Assembly (NCBI GenBank): GCA_046349315.1
Contig: JAXMCQ010000002.1
Location: 124,001 to 188,000 of the forward strand
Source: JAEUMG01 sp046349315
GTDB lineage: Bacteria; Pseudomonadota; Alphaproteobacteria; Rhizobiales; Aestuariivirgaceae
DNA length: 64,000 nucleotides
Direction of reading: 5' to 3'
Shown piece by piece: positions 54,115 to 63,502 of the stretch. The notes below the pieces were generated by a model. It did no database searches. It saw only the letters and a program-made list of their open reading frames with translations, and was not told the origin of the DNA. A program made the position numbers and the translations under genes. Position 1 is the stretch's first letter. Each line of letters starts with the position of its first letter.

Positions 54115-55114
54115 GGCGCAGGCGCGGATTGAGGAGGCCGTAGGTCATGTCGACGGCAAGGTTGATGAGCACGAACAGCACGGCGAAGACGATGATGATG
54201 CCCTGGATCATCGGCAGGTCGCGATTGATGACCGCATCGATGGCGAGATTGCCGAGGCCTTCATAGGAGAAGAGCCGCTCGACGATCACCGTGCCGCCAA
54301 TGAGGAAGGTGAACTGCACCCCGACCAGGGTGAGGGCAGGGATCGCCGCGTTCTTAAGCGCCTCGCGCAGGATGACATGGAAATCGGAAAAGCCCCGCGT
54401 CTGGGCGAGCACCGCGTAATCCTGGAGCATCACTTCCTTGAGCGAGGTCTTGAGCACATGCGCGATCACCGCAGAGAGTGGCAATGCGAGCGCCAAGGCC
54501 GGCATCAGCATGTGGTTGAGAAGGTCGCCGGTGATGTCGAAGCGCAGCCGCAGGACGCTTTCGATGAGATAGAAGCCGGTGGCGAAGGGGAGTTCGAGTG
54601 TCGGGGTGACGCGCCCGGAAATCGCAAAGATTGGTATGGCGACGCCGAATGCCAGGATGAAGGTAAGGCCCCACAGGAAATCCGGCACCGACAATGCGAT
54701 GCCATTGCCGATGTCGATGCCGGTTTCGGCCGCCGTGCCGCGATAGCGCGTGGCGACGACAGCCAGTGTGCCGCCCAGCAGGAGCGCGATGAGGAGCGCA
54801 AGCAGGCAGAGTTCAAGCGTCGCCGGCAAGCGGCCGAGAATGACCTTCATGACATTCTCGCGCAAGGAGATCGACGTGCCGAAATCGCCGTGCATCACTT
54901 GCCCCAGCCAGATGAAGAATTGCTGCGGGATCGACTTGTCGAGACCGTAAAGGGCGCGCAAGTGATCCATGTCGGCTTGCGAGGCGCCGGGCGGCAGCAT
55001 CATGGCGATAGGATCGCCAGGCGCGAGGCGTATGGTGACGAAGACGATGATGGCGACGCCGAGCAATGTGATGAGCGTCGTCGCAATGCGGATGAGAACC
55101 GCGCGGAGAGTCAC
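54107..55114 (-). CDS. Oligopeptide/nickel-type ABC permease (DppB/NikB-like)
   Basis: The 335-residue inner-membrane protein is GTG-started. N-terminal FVTIRLAPGDPIAMMLPPGA and YGLDKSIPQQFFIWLGQVMHGDFGTS are characteristic of DppB, and the EAA loop is in YAVLAQTRGFSDFHVILREA. A 370-base repeat-rich gap separates it from the binding protein upstream. Confidence 0.9.
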   Translation of the reverse strand: MTLRAVLIRIATTLITLLGVAIIVFVTIRLAPGDPIAMMLPPGASQADMDHLRALYGLDKSIPQQFFIWLGQVMHGDFGTSISLRENVMKVILGRLPATLELCLLALLIALLLGGTLAVVATRYRGTAAETGIDIGNGIALSVPDFLWGLTFILAFGVAIPIFAISGRVTPTLELPFATGFYLIESVLRLRFDITGDLLNHMLMPALALALPLSAVIAHVLKTSLKEVMLQDYAVLAQTRGFSDFHVILREALKNAAIPALTLVGVQFTFLIGGTVIVERLFSYEGLGNLAIDAVINRDLPMIQGIIIVFAVLFVLINLAVDMTYGLLNPRLRHG

Positions 55115-55127
55115 TCCGATCTGCCTT

Positions 55128-55181
55128 CCCTCTCCCCTTGCGGGAGAGGGTGGCGTGCATCAGCACGCCGGGTGAGGGGTC
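55128..55181. repeat. Palindromic repeat upstream of the DppB-like gene
   Basis: CCCTCTCCC-CTTG-CGGGAGAGGG is followed by GGCGTGC/GCACGCC and GGTGAGGGG. This type of repeat is common in alphaproteobacterial intergenic regions and shares its CTCTCCC...GGGAGAG arms with the ureF element. Confidence 0.6.
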
Positions 55182-55200
55182 GTCTCCGCGATTTCATTAT

Positions 55201-55238
55201 CCCGTCATGCCAGCGAAAGCTGGCATCCCCTGAATCAT
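55201..55238. repeat. 38-bp direct repeat, copy 1
   Basis: It is identical to 55382-55419. It contains the hairpin ATGCCAGCGAAAGCTGGCAT. Between the copies lie two more hairpins, TTGCCGGA/TCCGGCAA (55283-55303) and ATCGCCGGA/TCCGGCGAT (55347-55369). Confidence 0.85.
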
Positions 55239-55381
55239 CTCCGTTCACGGCAGCGCCTCAAGGGCCTCCAAAATTCTTGGCATTGCCGGACTTGTTCCGG
55301 CAATCCATCGATCCGCAATTCCGATAGCCGAAGGTCGGCCCAATGGATCGCCGGAATGAATCCGGCGATGACATAATGAGA

Positions 55382-55419
55382 CCCGTCATGCCAGCGAAAG
55401 CTGGCATCCCCTGAATCAT
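55382..55419. repeat. 38-bp direct repeat, copy 2
   Basis: This is an exact copy of 55201-55238. A further hairpin CCCCAGC-TTTC-GCTGGGG (55447-55464) lies just after the binding-protein stop, where such structures often protect the abundant binding-protein mRNA. Confidence 0.85.
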
Positions 55420-55484
55420 TTCAGCGCTCGGGAACGCGTCAGGGGACCCCAGCTTTCGCTGGGGTGACGGAATCTTGCCCAGCC

Positions 55485-57017
55485 TCACGCCGGCGTCATG
55501 AGCGCCGGCAATACCGCACCCGAGACGCAGGGCACGACCTTGACCTTGTCCGAATAGATGATCGGCTGCACATACTGGATGAGCGGGATCACATAGCCCT
55601 GTTCGGCGATGTACTTGTCGACCGCCTGGTAGCCGGCGATGCGCTTGGCCTCATCCTTCTCGCCCCACAAGGGCCCAATCATGTCGATCAGGTCTTGTGA
55701 ATCCCACACCGAATGCGGCGACGGCCCGAACATCGCAAAGCCCGTCGAGGTCGCCGGATCGCCAATCGCATTGCCCCAATTGTAGAAGGCGGCGGGCGCC
55801 AGTTTGTCGGCGGCGCGCAATTCATAATGCTTGGCGATTTCGTAGACTTCGATCTCCGCCTCGATGCCGACCTTGCGCCACATGCCGACGATCGCCTGGA
55901 TCATTTCATAATCCTTGGGCTTGAAGCCGCGCGTCGTCTGGATCGTGAACTTCACCGGCTTTTCCGGCGTGAAGCCGCTGGCGGCGAGCAGGGATTTCGC
56001 CTTTTCCGGATCATAGCCGACCTTGATGGTCGGATCGAAGGCTGCATATTGCGGCGCTTCGAGCGTGTCGATCGGAATGCCGTAGCCGCCGAGCAGGCGG
56101 TCGACGAGCAACTGCTTGTCGATCGCATAATGCGCGCCGAGGCGGACATTCTTGTCGAGCATCGGCCCGATGTCATTGAGGAAGATCATCGCGATATCGG
56201 AGACGGGCGTCGTCACGCCGGCAAGCCCCGACACGCCCTTTAGCCGGTCATACTCTTCGTAAGCCATGTCGAAAGTAACTTGCGACTTGCCCGATTCGAC
56301 TTCTGCCACGCGGCTTGTGGCATCGGGAACGAATTTGATGATCGCCGTTTCGAAGGCAGGCTTGCCGCCCCAGTAATTCGGATTGGCCTTGAGGCGCACG
56401 AAGGCGTTGCGCTCGAACTTCTCGACCATATAGGGCCCAGTGCCGATGGGTGCGGCTTCGAAGCCTTCGGCGCCGACCTTCTCATAATAGGCCTTGGGCA
56501 TGACGAAGCCGGTGAGGAACGCCATCCACTTGAACAGCGTCGGCTCGAACTCTTTCACATCCGCGGTGACGGTATTGCCGTCGATCTTGAAGTTTCCGAT
56601 CTTCGACCACACGAACTGGATCGGATTGCCGGTCTCGGGCTTGCCGGCGCGCTCGAGCGACCAGACGATGTCCTCCGGTCCGAACGGCGAGCCGTCATGC
56701 CAGGTGACGCCCTCGCGCACTTTCATGATCACCTTGGTGCGATCGTCGTTCCAGCCCCATTCGGTGAGAAGGCCCGGCGTGAAGGAGAGATCGGGCTTCT
56801 GGCCGATATACATGTCGAAGACCGATTGATAGATGCCCTGGATGGTCGGATTGACGGCCGAGAGCCCGACCGTCGGGTCCCAGGACGGCAGGTTCACGTT
56901 GTAGGCGACCGTCAGTTCCGAGCCTTGCGCCGAAGCAATGCCGGCGCCGAGGCCGAATGTCATCGCCGCGCTGCCGGCGGCACCAATTTTCAAGAGTTCG
57001 CGTCTGGAAAAATTCAT
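55485..57017 (-). CDS. ABC transporter substrate-binding protein, family 5 (peptide/nickel type)
   Basis: The 510-residue protein has a Tat signal (FSRRELLKIGAAGSAAMTFG). The mature lipid-free two-lobed protein has LTVAYNVNLPSWDPTVGLSA, the family block KVREGVTWHDGSPFGPEDIVWS and AAPIGTGPYMVEKFERN. It delivers peptides, nickel chelates, opines or glycosides to the DppBC-like permeases downstream. The Tat export and the neighbouring urease allow a nickel role, but the sequence is not diagnostic. Confidence 0.88.
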   Translation of the reverse strand: MNFSRRELLKIGAAGSAAMTFGLGAGIASAQGSELTVAYNVNLPSWDPTVGLSAVNPTIQGIYQSVFDMYIGQKPDLSFTPGLLTEWGWNDDRTKVIMKVREGVTWHDGSPFGPEDIVWSLERAGKPETGNPIQFVWSKIGNFKIDGNTVTADVKEFEPTLFKWMAFLTGFVMPKAYYEKVGAEGFEAAPIGTGPYMVEKFERNAFVRLKANPNYWGGKPAFETAIIKFVPDATSRVAEVESGKSQVTFDMAYEEYDRLKGVSGLAGVTTPVSDIAMIFLNDIGPMLDKNVRLGAHYAIDKQLLVDRLLGGYGIPIDTLEAPQYAAFDPTIKVGYDPEKAKSLLAASGFTPEKPVKFTIQTTRGFKPKDYEMIQAIVGMWRKVGIEAEIEVYEIAKHYELRAADKLAPAAFYNWGNAIGDPATSTGFAMFGPSPHSVWDSQDLIDMIGPLWGEKDEAKRIAGYQAVDKYIAEQGYVIPLIQYVQPIIYSDKVKVVPCVSGAVLPALMTPA

Positions 57018-57126
57018 CTGAGCTGCTCCCCGTGGATTTCTTGTGGCTTTATGCGGGCCTGAGGCCGCAATAGTTTAATGTTAAAATGATCGAAGCCCAA
57101 AGCTTGGGTCGTGTCAATCCGCGCCC

Positions 57127-58698
57127 TTAGGCGCCAGCCAGCATCTTCGCCGCCATGAAGCCCGAACCCGCCCCGACCCCGGCACCGGGCCAGGTGGCGG
57201 CACCGATTAGCCACAAATCCTTGACCGGCATGCGATAGCGCGACCAGCCTGGGATCGGCCGGAAGATGAAGTTCTGGTCGAGATGGTGGCTGCCATTGAG
57301 ACTGTCGCCGCCGATGAGATTGGCATCCTCGCGCTCGAGATCCTTGGGCGAGAAGACGGCGCGCCCCAGAATCTGCGATCGCAATCCTGGTGCATAGCGC
57401 TCGACGATTGCGATGACGCGGTCGGCGACGGGCTCCTTGATCCGGTCCCAGTCGGTGCCGGTGATCTCGCCCTTGGCATCGCCGCCGGGCTGGCCGGGAA
57501 GCGTGCGCACCTGCAACCACAGAATGTGTTTGCCATCAGGGGCGCGGGACGGATCGATGGCGGTAGGCTGGCCGACGACGATGACCGGCTCGGCCGGGAT
57601 CAAGCCCGCGATCGCATCCTGATAGACGCGCGCCATCGCATCCATCGAGGGAGCAAGATGCACATAGGCGAAGCGCTTGAGTTCGGAGCCGGCGCGCCAG
57701 TTGGGCAAGGCATCGACGGCAAGATGCACCATCATCGTGCCGGGGCCGTTGCGATAGGCGCGCATGCGCTCGGTCACCGCTTTCGGTGCCGCGCCATCGG
57801 ACAACAATTTCCCGAACAGGATCTGCGGCGCAAGATTGGCGATCACGGCACGCGAGGCTTCGATGATGCGATCGTCCGCCAATTCAATTGCACTCGCGCG
57901 CCCAGCCGTCACCTTGACGCGCTTCACCTCGTTCTCGAAGTAGATTTCACCGCCGAGCTCAGTGAGATAGGCCGACATCGCCTTGATGACCGTATCGGCG
58001 CCGCCCTGGCCGATCACCATGCCGAAGCTCTGATTGGCGAGGCCTTCGAGATAGGGAAAGAGCGCGCCGCCCGCGATATCCGGCGAGAAATCGAGATGCA
58101 TGCCCCACGCGGCAAGCGTCGCTTTCACATGATCGGATTCGAAGGTGCGGTCGAGCCACGCGCGCGGCGAAGACGCCAGAAGTTTCGCCGTATCGAGCAG
58201 CCAGGGCAATCCCTTGGCGCGCCAGGCCCGATATAGCACGCCGGCCGTCGCCCAGGAAGGAATCGGATTGCCGAGCAACCCGAAAATATGCGGTGCGTCG
58301 CCGCCGAAGCCCGCGACCAGGGTGCGCCAGGTCTCGGCATCCTTGCGCGAGAAGCCCTCGAGCCGACTGACGGTCGTTTCGAGATCCTTGCTCACCCCGA
58401 ACCAGCGGTCATCCGGAAAAGCGGTGGCAAAGCAATGCTCGGTCGGCACGAAGGCCAAGCCGTGCCGGGTCAATTCACCGCGATAAGCCTGGAAGAACGG
58501 CGAACCGGCAAAGAGATTGAGATTGGCGGCGAAAAGATCATGCCTAAAACCTGGAAGCGTCACCTCGCGCGTGCGAACAGCACCGCCGGCTTCGCTGTTC
58601 TTCTCGAACACCGCAACGCGCCAACCCTTGCGGGCGAGATGGATCGCCGCGGCAAGGCCGTTATGCCCGGCACCGATGATGATCGCGTCATAAGCCAT
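57127..58698 (-). CDS. FAD-dependent oxidoreductase, phytoene-desaturase-like
   Basis: The N terminus of this 523-residue protein binds FAD (DAIIIGAGHNGLAAAIHLARKG, then VFEKNSEAGGAVRT). The C terminus ends in the flavin loop LWLIGAATWPGAGVGAGSGF. It is homologous throughout to the protein at 59591-61171. The family contains carotenoid desaturases and amine-oxidase-like enzymes. Without carotenoid genes nearby the substrate is unknown. It is divergent from the cyclase gene with 94 bases between. Confidence 0.85.
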   Translation of the reverse strand: MAYDAIIIGAGHNGLAAAIHLARKGWRVAVFEKNSEAGGAVRTREVTLPGFRHDLFAANLNLFAGSPFFQAYRGELTRHGLAFVPTEHCFATAFPDDRWFGVSKDLETTVSRLEGFSRKDAETWRTLVAGFGGDAPHIFGLLGNPIPSWATAGVLYRAWRAKGLPWLLDTAKLLASSPRAWLDRTFESDHVKATLAAWGMHLDFSPDIAGGALFPYLEGLANQSFGMVIGQGGADTVIKAMSAYLTELGGEIYFENEVKRVKVTAGRASAIELADDRIIEASRAVIANLAPQILFGKLLSDGAAPKAVTERMRAYRNGPGTMMVHLAVDALPNWRAGSELKRFAYVHLAPSMDAMARVYQDAIAGLIPAEPVIVVGQPTAIDPSRAPDGKHILWLQVRTLPGQPGGDAKGEITGTDWDRIKEPVADRVIAIVERYAPGLRSQILGRAVFSPKDLEREDANLIGGDSLNGSHHLDQNFIFRPIPGWSRYRMPVKDLWLIGAATWPGAGVGAGSGFMAAKMLAGA

Positions 58699-58792
58699 GG
58701 GCGCCCTCAGCCTCCGCCACAGGGCGTTTGCACTCGCATATTTCTCCCCTTATCGTAAGGCCTTAGTTCAAGGTTTTGGGAGGAATTCGCGG

Positions 58793-59584
58793 ATGTCCGC
58801 CAAGAACACGCTGGAGACGCTGGCCAAGGCATTGTTGTCGGGAGAGGTTAAGGTTGTCGACCTTTCGGCGCCATTGGGCCCTGAGACGCCGCTCATCAAA
58901 CTGCCGCCGGAGATCGGCAAGAACACGCCGAAGATCGAGGTTCACACCATCTCGAATTACGACAAGGATGGACCCTTCTGGGCCTGGAACTGGTTCAAGC
59001 TCGGGGAGCATTCCGGCACCCATTTCGATGCGCCGGTTCATTGGATCACCGGCAAGGATCATCCGAACAACACGACCGACACGATCCCGGTTTCGAATTT
59101 TGTAGCCCCTGTCTGCGTCATCGATTGCGGTGCCGAGGTTGCCAAGAACCCGGACTTTCTCCTCACCGCCGATGGCGTCAAAGCCTGGGAGAAGAAAAAT
59201 GGCGCGATCCCGAAGGGTGCCTGGGTGCTGATGCGCTCCGGCTGGTCGAAGCGCAACGGCAGCGAGGCGACATTCCTCAATGCCGACAATACCGGCCCGC
59301 ATTCGCCAGGCCCGACCGTTGATTGCATTAATTACATCATCGAGAAGGGTGCGGTCGGCTGGGGGACCGAGACGGTCGGCACCGATGCCGGGCAGGCCGG
59401 CGGCATGGATCCGCCGTTCCCGGCGCATAATCTCATGCACAAGGCCAATCGCTACGGCCTGGCAAGCCTCGTCAATCTCGACCAATTGCCGGCGACCGGC
59501 GCGGTTCTGATCGCCGCGCCCTTGAAGTTCGTCAAAGGCACGGGCAGCCCGTTGCGCGTATTGGCGCTCGTGCCCAATAGCTGA
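58793..59584 (+). CDS. Cyclase family metal-dependent hydrolase (KynB-like fold)
   Basis: The protein has 263 residues from the ATG at 58793 with GGGAGGA nine bases upstream. The metal-binding motif HSGTHFDAPVHW is characteristic of the PF04199 family, which includes kynurenine formamidase, isatin hydrolase and polyketide cyclases. VDLSAPLGPETPLIKLPPE is the usual opening. It lies between two FAD oxidoreductase genes and before an indolepyruvate oxidoreductase-like gene, pointing to catabolism of an aromatic or indolic compound. The precise reaction is unknown. Confidence 0.85.
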   Translation: MSAKNTLETLAKALLSGEVKVVDLSAPLGPETPLIKLPPEIGKNTPKIEVHTISNYDKDGPFWAWNWFKLGEHSGTHFDAPVHWITGKDHPNNTTDTIPVSNFVAPVCVIDCGAEVAKNPDFLLTADGVKAWEKKNGAIPKGAWVLMRSGWSKRNGSEATFLNADNTGPHSPGPTVDCINYIIEKGAVGWGTETVGTDAGQAGGMDPPFPAHNLMHKANRYGLASLVNLDQLPATGAVLIAAPLKFVKGTGSPLRVLALVPNS

Positions 59585-59590
59585 GGCTAG

Positions 59591-61171
59591 ATGGAGAAGG
59601 CCGATTACGTCATTGTCGGCAGCGGCATCAATGCGCTGGTCTGCGCGGCGATGCTGGCGCTCAAGGGCCGCAAGGTTCTGGTGCTCGAGCGCAATGCCGA
59701 GATCGGCGGCTGTATCAGAACCGAGGAGATGATCGCGCCAAGTTTCGTCCATGACGTGATGGCGACGACCTTCGTGCTGTTCATCACCGGGCCGGCCTTT
59801 GCCGCACTCGGCAAGGAACTGACGGCGCGCGGCTTGGAGTTCTGCCATTCGCCGCATCCGACCGGCGTTCTCCTGCCGGATGGACGCAGTCTCAAGCTCA
59901 CCATGAAGCGTGACGAGAACGTCGCGGCCTTTGCCGCACTCGACGCCGAGGACGGCGCGCAATATCGCCGTGACGTTGAATCGATCGAGCGCGAGGCGGG
60001 CTTCCTCTTCGGGCTGTTGGGCGGCCGCCTGTGGAGCTGGTCCACGGCGAAACTTATGCTGAAGCAGGCCTGGGCGCGTGGACTTCGTGGGCTCGCCGCG
60101 TATTTTGGCGACGCCATGACGCCGACGCGCGGCTGGCTCGAAACCTCCTATCGCTCCGATCTCTTCAAAGCACTCTGGGCACCCTGGGTCTTGCATCTGG
60201 GATTGGGGCCTGAGAGCGCCTATTCCGGCAAGATGACCAAGGTCATCGCCTTTGCGACCGAAGCCGCCGGAACGCCGATCGTCAAGGGTGGTGCGAAGAA
60301 CCTGCTCTCGGCCTTCCGCAAACTGATCGAAGACAAGGGCGGCACGATTAGAACCAATGCCGATGTCGTATCGATCGCACGCGATGCGACCGGCGCCGCT
60401 ACATCCGTCACGCTGGCCAATGGCGAGAAGATCGAAGCCGAGCGCGGCGTGATCTGCTCAACGACGCCAAACCAGCTTTACTCGCGCCTGCTCGAGCCTG
60501 CGAATGTGCCCGCCGATATTGCGGCTTCGGTGAAAGCCTATCGTTATGGCAAGGGCAATATGCAGATCCACTACGCGCTGAAGTCGCCGCCGAAGTGGAA
60601 GACGCCGGGACTCGGGAAGGTGGCGCTCCTGCATCTCACCCCCGGTCTCGACGCCGTGTCCAAGGCCGCGAACGAGGCCGAGCGCGGCATGCTGCCGGAG
60701 ACGCCGACCATTTGCGTCGGCCAGCCGACCGCGCTCGATCCTTCGCGCTGTCCCGACGGCGCCGCGATACTCTGGTTGCAGCTTCCCGAAGCGCCGCGCC
60801 TTATCAAGGGCGACGCAGCAGGACGCATCAAGACGCCCGCCGACGGCAAATGGACGGAGACACTACGCGAAGCTTATGCCGATCGCATCGAGGCGATCCT
60901 CATGGCGCATATCGATGGCTTTGCCGAGAACATCATTGGCCGGCGCTGCTATTCGCCCGCCGATCTCGAAGCCATGAATATCAATCTTGTCGGTGGCGAT
61001 CCCTATGGCGGCTTCTGCGGGCTCGACCAGTTCTTTGCCTGGCGGCCGTTCAAGTCTTCGGTCAATCACCGCACCCATGTGCCGCGGCTTTATCAGATCG
61101 GCGCGTCAACCCACCCCGGTCCAGGCCTTGGCGGCGGCTCGGGCTTCCTGCTGGCGAATGTGCTAGAGTAG
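59591..61171 (+). CDS. FAD-dependent oxidoreductase, phytoene-desaturase-like, paralog
   Basis: The 526-residue protein has FAD motif YVIVGSGINALVCAAMLALKG and VLERNAEIGGCIRT, and C-terminal LYQIGASTHPGPGLGGGSGF. It resembles the divergent gene at 57127-58698 along its length (for example VVGQPTAIDPSR / VGQPTALDPSR, and ILWLQ in both), so the two arose by duplication. It starts six bases after the cyclase stop and is probably co-transcribed. Confidence 0.85.
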   Translation: MEKADYVIVGSGINALVCAAMLALKGRKVLVLERNAEIGGCIRTEEMIAPSFVHDVMATTFVLFITGPAFAALGKELTARGLEFCHSPHPTGVLLPDGRSLKLTMKRDENVAAFAALDAEDGAQYRRDVESIEREAGFLFGLLGGRLWSWSTAKLMLKQAWARGLRGLAAYFGDAMTPTRGWLETSYRSDLFKALWAPWVLHLGLGPESAYSGKMTKVIAFATEAAGTPIVKGGAKNLLSAFRKLIEDKGGTIRTNADVVSIARDATGAATSVTLANGEKIEAERGVICSTTPNQLYSRLLEPANVPADIAASVKAYRYGKGNMQIHYALKSPPKWKTPGLGKVALLHLTPGLDAVSKAANEAERGMLPETPTICVGQPTALDPSRCPDGAAILWLQLPEAPRLIKGDAAGRIKTPADGKWTETLREAYADRIEAILMAHIDGFAENIIGRRCYSPADLEAMNINLVGGDPYGGFCGLDQFFAWRPFKSSVNHRTHVPRLYQIGASTHPGPGLGGGSGFLLANVLE

Positions 61172-61207
61172 GGAGATGGCAGGTACTTCATTCATCGCCG
61201 CCTCTCG

Positions 61208-61333
61208 TCCTCTCCCGCTTGCGGGAGAGGAAGGGGCCCATTGCGGAGCAATGGGAAAGGTGAGGGAAGGCCCCCTCATCTCCCCATGTCGCTGGCGCGG
61301 CATGGGTCCCTTCTTCTCCCGCAGGCGGGAGAA
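61208..61333. repeat. Palindromic repeat element, copy 2 (intergenic)
   Basis: The reverse complement closely matches the element inside ureF, including end hairpins and the CCCATTGC...GCAATGGG inner hairpin; it lacks about 15 bases of the central part. It occupies most of the gap between the FAD oxidoreductase and the indolepyruvate oxidoreductase-like gene. Confidence 0.85.
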
Positions 61334-61360
61334 GACAAAACAACGTAGGAGCACCGGCCC

Positions 61361-63502
61361 ATGGCTGAACGCTCCTTTGCCAGAGAGGTCCAGCAGCTCA
61401 AGATCGGCGCCGGCGAGGAATTCCGCGGCGAGGGCATCCTCGCCGTCACCAAGGCACTGCTTGAAAATGGCGTCGGCTATGTCGCTGGCTATCAGGGCGC
61501 GCCCATTTCGCATCTGATGGATGTGCTCGCCGATGCCGAAGACATCCTCGAAGAACTGGGCGTCCATTTCGAAGCGAGCGCCAGCGAGGCCGCCGCCGCC
61601 GCCACGCTTGCCGCTTCCGTGCATTACCCGATCCGCGGCGCTGCAACCTGGAAATCGACTGTCGGCACCAATGTCGCTTCCGACGCGCTCGCCAATCTTG
61701 CTTCCGGGGGCGTGCTTGGCGGCGCTCTCATCATCGTCGGTGAGGATTACGGCGAGGGCTCCTCCATCATGCAGGAGCGAAGCCACGCATTCGCGATGAA
61801 ATCGCAAATGTGGCTGCTCGATCCAAGGCCCAATCTCGAATGCATCGTCAAGGCGGTGCGCGACGGCTTCGAATTGTCGGAAGCCTCCAACACGCCGGTA
61901 ATGCTCGAAATCCGCATCCGCTCCTGCCACCTCCATGGCCGCTTCATCGCCCGCGACAATCAGCGCCCGACGATGTCGATGAAGGACGCACTTGAATCGC
62001 CGCGCCGTGCGACCGAGCGGATCGTCCTGCCGCCCGCCTCGTTCCTCCACGAGCAGGAAAAGATCAAGCAGCGCTGGCCTGCCGCCGTCGAGTTCATCAA
62101 GTCGCGCAAGCTCAATGAGTTCATGGGCGATGATAGAGGCCGCATCGGCATCGTCATGCAGGGCGGCATGTATAACGGCGTGATCCGCGCACTTCAGCGT
62201 CTTGGCCTTGCCGATCTCTATGGCGAGACCAAAGTTCCGCTTTATGTGTTGAACGTCACCTATCCCTTGATCGACGACGAGTTCTTAGGATTCTGCAAGG
62301 ACAAGGATGCAGTCCTAATCGTCGAGGAGGGTCAGCCCGACTATCTCGAACAGGCTTTTGGCGCCATGCTCTACAAGGCCGGCGCGCGAACCAAGCTCAC
62401 CGGCAAGGGTTACCTGCCGATGGCGGGCGAATATACCGGCCAGGTCATGCTCGACGGCATTTCGAAATTCTTCCGCGAGCAGGCACGAGAATACTTGTCC
62501 GATCGCAGCCGCGCGCCAAACGCGCCACCGGTCTCCTATCCCGAGCTTGCCAAGACGGTGCCGGTGCGCCCGCCCGGTTTCTGCACCGGCTGTCCCGAAC
62601 GGCCGATCTTCGCCGCCATGAAGCTTGTCGAAAAGAAGCTCGGGCCGCATCATGTCGGAGCCGATATCGGCTGCCATCTCTTCTCGATCATGCCGCCCTT
62701 CAATATCGGCGCGACGACCATGGGCTATGGCCTGGGGCCCGCGTCCAACTCCGCCTTCAATGTCGAGGCCGGCAAGCGCCCCATTGCGGTGATGGGCGAT
62801 GGCGGCTTCTGGCACAATGGCCTCGCAAGCGGCGTCGGCAATGCCGTCTTCAACAAGCAGGACGGCGTCATTCTTGTCGTCGACAATCACTACTCGGCAG
62901 CAACCGGCGGCCAGGACATTCTCTCATCGCGCGCCGACAACAAGCGGCGCAGTACTAAGCACCCGATCGAAGATGCCATTCGCGGCCTTGGTGGGACGTG
63001 GGTGAAGCGCATCGACCGCACCTATGACGTCGGCAAGATGCGCGACGCCCTGACCGAAGCGCTGACCACGACCGAGAAGGGCCCGAAATTCATCGTCGCC
63101 TCATCCGAATGCATGCTCAACCGCCAGCGCCGCGAAAAGCCTCTTGTCGCGAAGGCGATCGGCGACGGCAAGCGCGTGGTGAAATCGCGATTCGGCGTCG
63201 ATGAGGATGTCTGCACCGGCGACCACGCCTGTATCCGCCTGTCGGGCTGCCCGTCATTGTCGGTAAAGAAGCTCGATGATCCTTTGCGCGACGATCCGGT
63301 GGCCGCGATCGACAATAGTTGCGTCGGCTGCGGCAATTGCGGCGAGGTTGCCGATGCGGCCGTTCTGTGCCCGTCCTTCTACCGCGCCGATGTCATCCAC
63401 AATCCGAACTGGCTCGATCGCACGCTGGCGAAATGGCGGGCGAAATTCACAACCTGGCTTCAGGCCCGCCGTTCGGCGCGGCGCCTGGCGCTGTCTTCAT
63501 GA
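61361..63502 (+). CDS. iorA: Indolepyruvate:ferredoxin oxidoreductase alpha-like subunit (TPP- and Fe-S-dependent)
   Basis: The first part of this 713-residue protein is the pyrimidine-binding TPP domain (GYQGAPISHLMDVLADAEDI). FCTGCPERPIFAAMK and GADIGCHLFSIMPPF follow, then the TPP/Mg site GDGGFWHNG...VVDNHYSAATGGQ. The C-terminal part has cysteines for Fe-S clusters (CTGDHACIRLSGCPS and CVGCGNCGE...CP). IorA with IorB oxidatively decarboxylates aryl pyruvates to aryl-acetyl-CoA, passing electrons to ferredoxin. Its stop overlaps the beta-subunit start. Confidence 0.88.
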   Translation: MAERSFAREVQQLKIGAGEEFRGEGILAVTKALLENGVGYVAGYQGAPISHLMDVLADAEDILEELGVHFEASASEAAAAATLAASVHYPIRGAATWKSTVGTNVASDALANLASGGVLGGALIIVGEDYGEGSSIMQERSHAFAMKSQMWLLDPRPNLECIVKAVRDGFELSEASNTPVMLEIRIRSCHLHGRFIARDNQRPTMSMKDALESPRRATERIVLPPASFLHEQEKIKQRWPAAVEFIKSRKLNEFMGDDRGRIGIVMQGGMYNGVIRALQRLGLADLYGETKVPLYVLNVTYPLIDDEFLGFCKDKDAVLIVEEGQPDYLEQAFGAMLYKAGARTKLTGKGYLPMAGEYTGQVMLDGISKFFREQAREYLSDRSRAPNAPPVSYPELAKTVPVRPPGFCTGCPERPIFAAMKLVEKKLGPHHVGADIGCHLFSIMPPFNIGATTMGYGLGPASNSAFNVEAGKRPIAVMGDGGFWHNGLASGVGNAVFNKQDGVILVVDNHYSAATGGQDILSSRADNKRRSTKHPIEDAIRGLGGTWVKRIDRTYDVGKMRDALTEALTTTEKGPKFIVASSECMLNRQRREKPLVAKAIGDGKRVVKSRFGVDEDVCTGDHACIRLSGCPSLSVKKLDDPLRDDPVAAIDNSCVGCGNCGEVADAAVLCPSFYRADVIHNPNWLDRTLAKWRAKFTTWLQARRSARRLALSS

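Noticed and set aside
53942..55327. 461-codon plus-strand frame opposite the DppB-like permease and repeats
   Set aside because: Highly charged antisense product with no domain, running through palindromic repeats.
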